This document shows, one piece after another, positions 7,033 through 14,554 of a stretch of 22,660 nucleotides of DNA (its first letter is position 1; every line of letters begins with the position of its first letter). The notes below the pieces were generated by a model. The model saw nothing but the letters and a program-made list of their open reading frames with translations, ran no database searches and was not told the origin of the DNA. The position numbers were made by a program, and so were the translations under genes. This DNA comes from an uncultured Ruminococcus sp. (GTDB lineage Bacteria > Bacillota > Clostridia > Oscillospirales > Ruminococcaceae): NCBI GenBank assembly GCA_945876405.1, contig CAMCOJ010000002.1, forward strand, positions 1-22,660, in the 5' to 3' direction.

Positions 7033-7737
7033 TTAGCTCCAGCGACGCTTTTCAAATACTCTTACTGAAAGGAAATTGAACACTACAGCGACACTTATGA
7101 AGAAGAGTACGCTGGAAAGATTGAAGAGTCCTGTTACAAATTCATTGTATCTTGAGTAGAACGAAAGAGTTTTCAGGATGTTTGCTATAAATTCAACCTT
7201 TATTGACGCTGCAATCGAATCCATAAGATAGAGTATAAGAAGTGAAAGGAATCCGAGTATTGCAGAAATAATCTGGTTTTCAGTAAGTGATGAAACAAAG
7301 AGCGAAACTGCTATAAATGCAGCTCCAAGGAAAAACAGTGCAACAAAATTTGAAAGAACTGTCGCCCATACTACTCCGCCGAAAAATTCTATTATAAGTG
7401 CAAATAAAAGAAATATTGAGATTCCTATTGTATAAAGTGCAAGTGCTGCAAAGTACTTGCCGAGAACCATAGCGGTAATACTGATCGGAGCAGTAAGAAG
7501 TCCCTGTTCTGTTCTCTGTCTCTTTTCTTCAGAAAAAAGTTTCATGGTCATAAGCGGAATAAGGAAAATAAGGAAGAGAAATACCGATCCGAATGTTCCT
7601 GAAAGATCCGTTGTTCCATATGCTATCGTAGAGTTTACAAAGAAAAATCCTGCAATCTCAAAAAAGACACCAAGAAAAATATAAGCAATGGCTGAGCTGA
7701 AAAATGCTCCCATTTCACGTCTGAATATTGCGCCCAT
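7033..7737 (-). CDS. ABC-2 type permease, GldF-like
   Basis: A 234-residue integral membrane protein with about six hydrophobic helices and the short cytosolic N-terminus (MGAIFRREMGAFFSS) usual for GldF/NosY-type ABC-2 permeases. The segment FSEEKRQRTEQGLLTAPIS is the conserved coupling region that faces the ATPase. The ATPase stop and this ATG share one base (TAATG), so the two are translated in tandem, as expected for subunits of one complex. The C-terminus ends VRVFEKRRW. Probable role: the membrane half of an exporter with the upstream ATPase, with the GldG-like and DUF4340 proteins outside. The transported material is not predictable. Confidence 0.88.
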   Translation of the reverse strand: MGAIFRREMGAFFSSAIAYIFLGVFFEIAGFFFVNSTIAYGTTDLSGTFGSVFLFLIFLIPLMTMKLFSEEKRQRTEQGLLTAPISITAMVLGKYFAALALYTIGISIFLLFALIIEFFGGVVWATVLSNFVALFFLGAAFIAVSLFVSSLTENQIISAILGFLSLLILYLMDSIAASIKVEFIANILKTLSFYSRYNEFVTGLFNLSSVLFFISVAVVFNFLSVRVFEKRRWS

Positions 7738-8873
7738 TATTTTTCATCTCCTTCTTTATTTTCTTCGCCTTCAGAAGCATCATTTTGCTTTTCTGCTTCC
7801 TCAGCCTTAGCCTTGCGCTCTTCATCGATTCCCTCAAGAACTGTTCTGAGTTCCTCAGCGGCAGCGTCAATCTTTTCATTTGCTTCAACTACTTTTGCAA
7901 CGTTCTTCTCCTGATTTTCAGTAAGAGCCTGCCGCATTTCGTGTTCGCCTGTAACTATCTTAAGGAACACATCCTCAAGTGTAAGCATATTTGGCTGAAG
8001 CATAAGGAGATACCATCCTCTTTCCATTATGAGTTTGTTAAGCGGCTTTCTGATATCCACACCAGGCTTTGCCTCAATCTCATAGTCGTAGATGTTTTCG
8101 CCGCGCTGCATATCAGCAAGTACTGATACAACATCAGGGAGTCCGCGTACTGCCTTGTACACTTCCTCCCTCGGCCCTTCAATCTGAGCAATCATTCTGT
8201 GATCATTAGTCATGCTCTTTGAAAGTTCATCCGCTGTTCCGTCTGCAACAAGTGTGCCTTTGTTAATGATAACAATGCGGTCACATACAGCCTGAATCTC
8301 TGAAAGAATGTGTGAAGAAAGAATAACTGTGTGGTTCTTGCCGAGACGCTTGATAAGACTTCTTATCTCTATAATCTGCTTAGGGTCAAGACCAACTGTC
8401 GGTTCATCAAGAATGAGAACAGGCGGATTTCCTATAAGAGCCTGTGCAAGTCCGACACGCTGCTTGTAACCTTTTGAAAGATTCTTGATTATTCTGTCCT
8501 TAACATCTGTAATCTTAACCAGGTCGCATACATCCTGGATATGCTTGCTTCTTGGAAGTTTGCATTTCTTCAGGTCATATACGAAGTTAAGATATCCGCT
8601 GACTGTCATATCAACATAGATAGGCGGAATTTCCGGAAGATAACCGATATATGACTTGGCTTTCTTAGGATTTTCCATGATATCAACACCGTTTATAACA
8701 GCCTGCCCTGAAGTCGAGGAAATATAGCCGGTAATCATATTCATGGTAGTTGACTTTCCGGCACCGTTAGGTCCCAGAAATCCAAGTATCTCGCCGTCTT
8801 TTACTTCAAATGAAATATCATTGACAGCTTTTTTGTCTCCATAGTGTTTGCATAAATTTTTTACTTCAATCAC
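7737..8873 (-). CDS. ABC transporter ATPase, GldA-like, with acidic C-terminal tail
   Basis: This 378-residue nucleotide-binding subunit has every core ABC motif: Walker A GPNGAGKST (34-42), signature LSKGY (132-136), Walker B LILDEP (153-158), D-loop GLD (161-163) and switch histidine His188. The Q-loop position is Glu81 (YLPE), as is common in GldA/NatA-type subunits. An effector region (about 220-308) follows the core. Residues 309-378 form a charged, helix-prone Glu/Lys-rich tail ending in acidic residues, which is longer than usual for this family. The start is GTG 8873, set by AAAGGAGGA seven bases upstream; no ATG is available in frame. It is the first gene of a four-gene operon and its leader contains a hairpin at 8904-8930. 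No convincing promoter was found. Confidence 0.93.
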   Translation of the reverse strand: MIEVKNLCKHYGDKKAVNDISFEVKDGEILGFLGPNGAGKSTTMNMITGYISSTSGQAVINGVDIMENPKKAKSYIGYLPEIPPIYVDMTVSGYLNFVYDLKKCKLPRSKHIQDVCDLVKITDVKDRIIKNLSKGYKQRVGLAQALIGNPPVLILDEPTVGLDPKQIIEIRSLIKRLGKNHTVILSSHILSEIQAVCDRIVIINKGTLVADGTADELSKSMTNDHRMIAQIEGPREEVYKAVRGLPDVVSVLADMQRGENIYDYEIEAKPGVDIRKPLNKLIMERGWYLLMLQPNMLTLEDVFLKIVTGEHEMRQALTENQEKNVAKVVEANEKIDAAAEELRTVLEGIDEERKAKAEEAEKQNDASEGEENKEGDEK

Positions 8874-8903
8874 TTGGATGTCCTCCTTTTAAACATATAT
8901 ATA

Positions 8904-8930
8904 GCCCCGTTTAGTGCAAATAAACGGAGC
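8904..8930 (-). promoter_or_regulatory. Leader hairpin upstream of the ABC operon
   Basis: CCGTTTA (8907-8913) and TAAACGG (8921-8927) pair around a seven-base loop; the stem extends to ten pairs with one mismatch (8904-8930). It lies in the short gap before the ABC ATPase, about 20 nt upstream of its ribosome-binding site, and is followed on the minus strand by alternating TATATATATG rather than a T-run. It may be an mRNA 5' structure; function is not evident. Confidence 0.4.
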
Positions 8931-8998
8931 ATCTTTACTTTGCTTTACAATTTTATCAGATATATGTGATAATAGCATGATAATTATATAATAAAATA

Positions 8999-9026
8999 AA
9001 CCGGCAGCGAAAAAAACACTGCCGGT
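8999..9026 (-). terminator. Terminator of the rimP-nusA-...-metG operon
   Basis: ACCGGCAG (9000-9007) and CTGCCGGT (9019-9026) form a perfect eight-pair GC-rich stem around an A-rich loop, 25 nt past the metG-like stop. On the minus strand it is followed by TTATTTTATTATATAATT, T-rich though not a pure T-run. It is the only strong terminator after the long operon, so it likely marks its end. Confidence 0.78.
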
Positions 9027-9050
9027 AAATGAACAAAGCCCTGCTGCGAA

Positions 9051-11066
9051 TTATTCTTCCTCTGTCTGTGCAAACTGACTCGGATGTCTCTTAAAGAAAT
9101 CAACCCTCGGTTCAAGAAACTTAAGTCTGTGGTCTTCACCATCAGTAAAATCTGCCATTGTGTCAAATATTCTGTCCCAGCTCCAGAAACTTTCATCAAG
9201 CTGAAGGTACTCAAGAATCATCTCTGTTCCTCTTGGTGCCATAGGATGAAGGAGGACTGAAGCTGTTCTTATCATGTGGAATACATTGACAAGAGTTTTT
9301 CTTCTGAGTTCATCATCATCCTTCTTATCAGCATCACCAAGGTTCTTTACCATGTACTTGCTTGCTTTTCTGATATATGTGTCAAGTACATAAGTAGCCT
9401 GATGAAATTCAAATCTGTACATAAAACGCTCATAGTCAAGAACCGCCTTCTTTGCAGTTTCAAGTACATCATCATCAACTTCACCAACAGGCATCATGCC
9501 GTCATACTGTTTCTGAACGGTATAGAAGCATGTGCGGATAATTCTGTTGAATACGTTTGAAAGAAGAAAACCGTCCTTGAGTACCGGATCTGCCTCATCA
9601 GGTTTTGCATCCGGATTAAGAGGTTTCGGCTGAAAACTTACACTTCTCTGACCAAGTCCGAGACCGAGGTAGTGCATTCTGAGCTGTTCAGCTGTATAGT
9701 AGTCAAGAAGCTCGTCTGCCATAGGAGGCTTTACAGCACCACTGCTGCTTGCCTTCTTGTCAAGGAAAAGAATATGGTTGTTTGCCATAAGTATCGGAAG
9801 CTGAAGTTCACCGTCATCAGGATCGGACTTAAGTCCGTCCTTACCCTGTGAAGCGATAGCCATTGCCATTTCCGCAATACCGTAAAAATAAATATTGTCC
9901 TGTCCGATAAACTGATATACCTGTGAATCCTTCGAACACCAGAACTTCTTCCAGTCCTCTCTGTCCTTTCCTGTCTGTTCAAGATATGCTTCAGTAAATG
10001 AAATCGGTGCCCAGAGTGATTCAGGCCATACCCAGACTGTAAGCCCTTTTTCTCCTTCAAGAACCGGTGCAGGAACGCCCCATTCAATATTACCCGTAAG
10101 TCTGAACGGAACAAGAGTCTTTCCTGTTCTGTATCTGATACCTGCATCTGTAAGTACTCTGCAGGCCTCATCGCAGTCATGCAGCCTGTTAAACACAATT
10201 GTAAACGAAGGCTTCTTTGGCTCTTCAAGATATTCGTGTTCAGGCATATTATCCTTTAAGCTCTCGTATTTTTCAAGAAACTCTTTCTTGATATAGATAA
10301 CCGGTGGCTTAAGAAATTCATCAATAGTCTTTACAACAAGAGGTCTGACATTTTTCTGTCTTTTTATTCTGTCAATATATTCCTTTAAAAGATCGTTGAA
10401 TTCAGTAAGGTTGAAGTACCAGTTTACAACGTCCTTCATTACAGGAGTGTCACCTGTAAGTGTACTCTTAGGATCGATAAGATTTTCAGGCATGTACTGA
10501 TGTCCGAGATCACATTCGTCTGCATATCCCTTTTCTGAGCAGCAGCCTTCAACCGGACATTTTCCCACAACCTGACGACCGTTTAAAAATACTCCCGCCT
10601 TCTCGTCAAAAAACTGCCTTGTTGTAATCTTTGAGAGATGACCATTCTCATAGAGTTTCTTTATTACATTTTCAGAAACCTCGTTGTGAATCTCTGCAGC
10701 ACGGCCAAGTCCGGAAGCGGCAAAGAGGTTTGTACTTATATCGTAGTCTTCAAGAGTTTTCTTCTGTTTAAGGTGATTTCTTTCAACAAAGTCCCTGATT
10801 GTTCCGTCAAATTCACCTGATTCCACAAGCTTTCTGTAACTTTCAGCAATAGGTGAACCATAACAGTCCGTACCAGAAACAAAGATTACGTTGTCTTTTC
10901 CTATTCTGTCTCTTAAAAATCTCGCATAAACATCGGCAAATACGAAAACACCGCCTATATGTCCAAAATGAAGAGTCTTGTTTCCGTAAGGCATACCGCC
11001 TGTTATAACGGCTCTTTTCGGGAACTCAGGTCTTTCCTGATATTTTTTATTCTTATAATCTTCCAT
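9051..11066 (-). CDS. Divergent methionyl-tRNA synthetase-like class I tRNA ligase
   Basis: This 671-residue protein has the MetRS plan: the HIGH motif HFGH (33-36) in GMPYGNKTLHFGHIGG, a zinc-knuckle insertion with Cys170, Cys175/176, Cys185 and His189, the WYFNL segment after it, FIGQDNIYFYG (386-396), and an alpha-helical anticodon-binding domain containing NVFNRIIRTCF. Two things are odd. The KMSKS loop reads KASSS (438-442), losing the second lysine. About 90 extra residues (232-323) separate the knuckle from IEWGVP. No C-terminal tRNA-binding domain is present. ATG 11066 follows GGAGG; it lies 15 nt after gltX, so the two are co-transcribed. It may be the cell's MetRS or a diverged paralogue; no second copy is visible in this window. 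Confidence 0.82.
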   Translation of the reverse strand: MEDYKNKKYQERPEFPKRAVITGGMPYGNKTLHFGHIGGVFVFADVYARFLRDRIGKDNVIFVSGTDCYGSPIAESYRKLVESGEFDGTIRDFVERNHLKQKKTLEDYDISTNLFAASGLGRAAEIHNEVSENVIKKLYENGHLSKITTRQFFDEKAGVFLNGRQVVGKCPVEGCCSEKGYADECDLGHQYMPENLIDPKSTLTGDTPVMKDVVNWYFNLTEFNDLLKEYIDRIKRQKNVRPLVVKTIDEFLKPPVIYIKKEFLEKYESLKDNMPEHEYLEEPKKPSFTIVFNRLHDCDEACRVLTDAGIRYRTGKTLVPFRLTGNIEWGVPAPVLEGEKGLTVWVWPESLWAPISFTEAYLEQTGKDREDWKKFWCSKDSQVYQFIGQDNIYFYGIAEMAMAIASQGKDGLKSDPDDGELQLPILMANNHILFLDKKASSSGAVKPPMADELLDYYTAEQLRMHYLGLGLGQRSVSFQPKPLNPDAKPDEADPVLKDGFLLSNVFNRIIRTCFYTVQKQYDGMMPVGEVDDDVLETAKKAVLDYERFMYRFEFHQATYVLDTYIRKASKYMVKNLGDADKKDDDELRRKTLVNVFHMIRTASVLLHPMAPRGTEMILEYLQLDESFWSWDRIFDTMADFTDGEDHRLKFLEPRVDFFKRHPSQFAQTEEE

Positions 11067-11081
11067 AACTTTTCCTCCGGA

Positions 11082-12740
11082 TTATCTGCCAAGATATTCT
11101 GATGCTCTGTCAAGACGATTCATGCAGCTGTCTTTTCCAAGTATCTGCATAATAGTCCAGAGATCAGGAGTATTCTTTCTGCCCGTAACAGCAACTCTGA
11201 TAATCTCGGCTACATGACTTACATTCCCCTTGTACTTGTCAGGTTCCTGTTTGTACGCCTTCATATCTGAAGCATATCCGAATTTGTCAGCAATAGCCTT
11301 GAGCTTGCTGAACCATGCTGATGAATCATCATTATAGTCATAAGTGTTTTTAAATTCAGTGATAATCTCCCTCATATCCTCATACTTTTCAAATTCATAA
11401 TCCGGTGCAAAGATATCATCAAAGAAATATGAAAGAAGTTCAAACATCTGAACACAGTTTATAAAATCCTTACGTCTTCTCTTCTGTCCTACTCCCATGC
11501 ACAGATCCATGATTCTTCCCGTCTTTTCCGGATCACCGAAGTATACAGGAACTGATTCAGGCTTGTACTCCTTCATCCAGCTGTAAAAATAATCGTAAAC
11601 CTCTTCCCTGTCCTTTGCAGAAATAATATTTCCGCTGATATCATCAAGCTTCTGAAGATCGAAGAGAATACCTGAAACTCCCATCTTCTTAAGTGAGAAA
11701 TTAAATTCTTCAAGCGGTACGCCAGGGTTCTTCTGATACCATTCCTCAAAATTTGAGTTAAGTATTGTCATAAGATAAACTCTTACAGCCTCCGGATGAT
11801 AACCCAGTTCTCTGTAGTATCCAAGCGAAAGTTCAGGGTCTTTTCTCTTTGAGAGTTTTCTCTTCTTTCCGTCTTCAATCTTCATAAGCTGTGCTGTATG
11901 AGCATACTTAGGTCTTCTGAATCCGAGGACGTTAAAGAGTTCAACATGAACCGGAACTGAAGGAAGCCATTCACAACCACGGATAACTGTTGTTGTTCTC
12001 ATAAGATGATCGTCAACAGCATGTGCAAAGTGATATGTCGGAATTCCGTCAGACTTAAGAATAACAACATCCATTATATTCTCAGGAAGTGATATCTCGC
12101 CCATAATTTCGTCTCTGAACTTAATAGTATTTCCCGGTGTACCCTGTGAACGGAGACGCATGCTGTAAGGCATTCCGCTCTTTATCTTTTCAGCCGCTTC
12201 CTCACAGCTGAGACAGCGGCACTTTGCATATTTGCCGTAGTAACCGATATCGTCAACCTTGTTGTCTGTCTGTTCCTTTCGGATAGCATCGAGATCCTCT
12301 TCACTGCAGAAGCATGGGTATGCAAGTCCCTTCTTTACAAGATCCTTTACAAAAGTCTGATAAACTTCAGCACGCTGTCTCTGGTAGAAAGGTCCGTAGC
12401 ATGTATTTCCCGCCTGTCTGTCAACCTCTGCACCTTCGTCAAACCTTATGTTGAAGTAATCGAGAGATGAAATAACTGACTCAACAGCACCTTCAACCTT
12501 ACGCTTGTTGTCTGTATCCTCTATACGAAGATAGAAAACACCGCCGCTTCTGTGTGCCAGACGTTCGCCTGCCATTGCACTGTAGAGATTTCCAAGATGA
12601 ATGAAACCTGTCGGACTTGGTCCGATACGTGTTACTTCAGCCTTGTCCGGAAGATCTCTCTGAGGATATTTTTCTTCATAGTAATCCGGTGTATTTTTTA
12701 TATCCGGGAACAGTAATTCTGCAAACTCTTCGTTATTCAA
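11082..12740 (-). CDS. gltX: Glutamate--tRNA ligase (long form)
   Basis: GltX charges tRNA-Glu (and in many Firmicutes also tRNA-Gln) with glutamate. The class I motifs are clear: PSPTGFIHLGN (41-51, HIGH equivalent), the adjacent acceptor-site FYLRIEDTD (69-77), and KLSKR (295-299, KMSKS equivalent). Cys143, Cys145, Cys174 and Cys176 form a C-x-C...C-x-C zinc site. At 552 residues it is longer than the usual 460-500, matching a long clostridial form. The start is TTG 12740, fixed by AGGAGGA upstream; that site is encoded by the last codons of ribF (Gly-Gly-Ile-stop), and only one base separates the ribF stop from this start. GluRS versus GlnRS specificity cannot be settled by eye. Confidence 0.9.
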   Translation of the reverse strand: MNNEEFAELLFPDIKNTPDYYEEKYPQRDLPDKAEVTRIGPSPTGFIHLGNLYSAMAGERLAHRSGGVFYLRIEDTDNKRKVEGAVESVISSLDYFNIRFDEGAEVDRQAGNTCYGPFYQRQRAEVYQTFVKDLVKKGLAYPCFCSEEDLDAIRKEQTDNKVDDIGYYGKYAKCRCLSCEEAAEKIKSGMPYSMRLRSQGTPGNTIKFRDEIMGEISLPENIMDVVILKSDGIPTYHFAHAVDDHLMRTTTVIRGCEWLPSVPVHVELFNVLGFRRPKYAHTAQLMKIEDGKKRKLSKRKDPELSLGYYRELGYHPEAVRVYLMTILNSNFEEWYQKNPGVPLEEFNFSLKKMGVSGILFDLQKLDDISGNIISAKDREEVYDYFYSWMKEYKPESVPVYFGDPEKTGRIMDLCMGVGQKRRRKDFINCVQMFELLSYFFDDIFAPDYEFEKYEDMREIITEFKNTYDYNDDSSAWFSKLKAIADKFGYASDMKAYKQEPDKYKGNVSHVAEIIRVAVTGRKNTPDLWTIMQILGKDSCMNRLDRASEYLGR

Positions 12741-12741
12741 T

Positions 12742-13644
12742 TTATATTCCTCCTAAAGACTTAACTGTTTCTGTATCCCTTGCTATCTGCGCCTTAAGCT
12801 CACCGAGAGAATTAAATTTCTTCTCACTCCGCAGATATTCCGAAAGACTGACTCTTACTACCCTGCCGTAAAGGTCACCGCTGTAACCGATAATATGGGT
12901 CTCTGCAAGCGGAATGCGTTCATCGGTTACGGTAGGCTTAACACCTATATTTGTAACTGCAGAATATGCTTTTCCGTCAATAACCGTACTTGCAGCATAG
13001 ACTCCGTAAGCAGGTATAAGCTGTCCTTCTGAAAAAACCTGGTTTACAGTTGGAAAATCAATTGTTCTTCCTATATGTTTACCGTCAGAGACGGATTGTG
13101 TTATTGTATATTCGTATCCTAAAAATTTATTTGCCTTTTTAATGCTGCCCTCAAGCAGAAGCTTCCTTATCCCTGATGATGAAATTACTTCACCATCCCT
13201 GATAACCGGACTTACGATACTCACATCAAAACCGTACTTTCGTCCGAACTTTCGAAGCTCCTCAACACCGCATGCAGCGCCCTTTCCGAATCTGAAATCA
13301 GGTCCGCAGACAACAACTGAAGCATTCATCTTCTCTGCAAGTATTTTCCCTGCAAATTCCTCCGCTCTGACTTCCTTTAGTTCAGAAAAATCCGCACAGA
13401 GAATATTTTTGATTCCTGATTTTCTTATCATATCAAGCTTTACTCTGTTTGGAATGATATATCTGTAGCTCCTGCCGTGCTTTCTTTCAAGGCTTCCGGT
13501 GTCAAATGTAAATACCGCAGCTTCGGTACAGATGTCCTCAAAGCTTTTGGTCCTGTCAAAAACTGCCCTGTGACCTGTATGGACACCGTCAAACATTCCC
13601 AGTGCCACAGCAGTCTTTTTTCCGGAAAAATTTTTTATGTCCAA
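12742..13644 (-). CDS. ribF: Bifunctional riboflavin kinase / FAD synthetase
   Basis: RibF converts riboflavin to FMN and FMN to FAD in the cytoplasm. The N-terminal nucleotidyltransferase half has GMFDGVHTGH (16-25) and the ISSSGIR motif. The C-terminal kinase half has GRTIDFPTVN, PAYGVYA and GVKPTV. The choice of start matters. TTG 13644 (300 residues, beginning MDIKNFSGKK) follows AAAGAGG at good spacing and gives a typical RibF N-terminus. An upstream TTG at 13671 would add nine residues and overlap truB by eight bases but has no ribosome-binding site. No FMN riboswitch space exists upstream, so expression follows the operon. In many Firmicutes rpsO follows ribF; here gltX does. Confidence 0.93.
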   Translation of the reverse strand: MDIKNFSGKKTAVALGMFDGVHTGHRAVFDRTKSFEDICTEAAVFTFDTGSLERKHGRSYRYIIPNRVKLDMIRKSGIKNILCADFSELKEVRAEEFAGKILAEKMNASVVVCGPDFRFGKGAACGVEELRKFGRKYGFDVSIVSPVIRDGEVISSSGIRKLLLEGSIKKANKFLGYEYTITQSVSDGKHIGRTIDFPTVNQVFSEGQLIPAYGVYAASTVIDGKAYSAVTNIGVKPTVTDERIPLAETHIIGYSGDLYGRVVRVSLSEYLRSEKKFNSLGELKAQIARDTETVKSLGGI

Positions 13645-13663
13645 ACTACGCCTCTTTTCCTGC

Positions 13664-14554
13664 TCAGGCAAAATTTTTGAAAACTCTGAGACAGCCGTCC
13701 TTTACAAAAGCAAGTCCCATAAATTTTTTTTCATCCGAAAATATCCGGTAGCGGACACTTTCGTCCTTCTCACGGATATTTATTTTTTCGGCATAAAGCT
13801 TTACACCGTTCCTGTAAAGTTTCGTACAGTGTGCATCAAGATAAACTGCAGGAAGATTCTCAAAAAGTTTTTCAACCGGAATAAGAAGTTCTTCAGCACT
13901 GTCCGTATCAGCATACTTCTGCACTTCTTCAAGTGTTATGCATTCTGAAAGAGAAAAGCCGTTTGATACTGTACGCACAAGTGCAGTCATAAGTCCGCCG
14001 CAGCCCAGTGCCTCGCCGATATCATTTATTATAGTCCTTATATATGTTCCCTTTGAGCAGCTTATATTAAGCACTCCTTCTCCTGTACTTTCCGAATACT
14101 CTTCAAGTTCAAGTGAGAAAACCGTTATCCTGCGTGGCTCACGTTCAACCTCTATTCCCTGTCTTGCAAGTTCGTAAAGTCTCTTCCCGTTTACCGACAC
14201 TGCAGAATACATAGGGGGAATCTGCATAATCTCCCCCCGGAACTTCGGAAGCAAAGCTTCTATATCTGATGCTGTACAGTTTACCTCAGCAGTTTTCAGA
14301 ATCGTACCTGTGGAATCCTGAGTATCGCTCTGCTCACCAAGTCTGAATGAAGCACGGTATGCCTTACTGCTGTCGGGCATTATATCGCAGGCCTTTGTAG
14401 CATTTCCGACGAATACAGGCAGAACACCTGTTGCCATTGGATCAAGAGTTCCGGCATGTCCGATTTTCTTTGTTTTAAGCATACCTCTGAGTTTTGCCGC
14501 AACATCAAAAGAAGTAAATCCCTGAGGTTTGTTTATACACAGTATGCCGTTCAA
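13664..14554 (-). CDS. truB: tRNA pseudouridine(55) synthase
   Basis: TruB makes pseudouridine 55 in the T-loop of nearly all tRNAs and also acts as an RNA chaperone. The 296-residue product begins MNGILCINKPQGFTSFDVA, has the catalytic motif GHAGTLDPMATG with Asp38, and KAYRASFRLGEQSDTQDSTG, all characteristic. A C-terminal PUA-like region (about 225-296) completes the usual bacterial length. The start is TTG 14554, overlapping the nrnA stop by four bases (TTGA), a tight coupling arrangement. It sits in the conserved infB-rbfA-nrnA-truB-ribF order. Confidence 0.95.
   Translation of the reverse strand: MNGILCINKPQGFTSFDVAAKLRGMLKTKKIGHAGTLDPMATGVLPVFVGNATKACDIMPDSSKAYRASFRLGEQSDTQDSTGTILKTAEVNCTASDIEALLPKFRGEIMQIPPMYSAVSVNGKRLYELARQGIEVEREPRRITVFSLELEEYSESTGEGVLNISCSKGTYIRTIINDIGEALGCGGLMTALVRTVSNGFSLSECITLEEVQKYADTDSAEELLIPVEKLFENLPAVYLDAHCTKLYRNGVKLYAEKINIREKDESVRYRIFSDEKKFMGLAFVKDGCLRVFKNFA

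Noticed and set aside
9276..10820. Frameshift as an explanation for the odd MetRS-like motifs
   Set aside because: The frame stays open for 671 codons with recognisable MetRS segments before and after both the insertion and the KASSS loop.
10800..12740. T-box riboswitch for gltX or the metG-like gene
   Set aside because: Only 1 and 15 nt separate these genes from their upstream neighbours, so no leader can fit.
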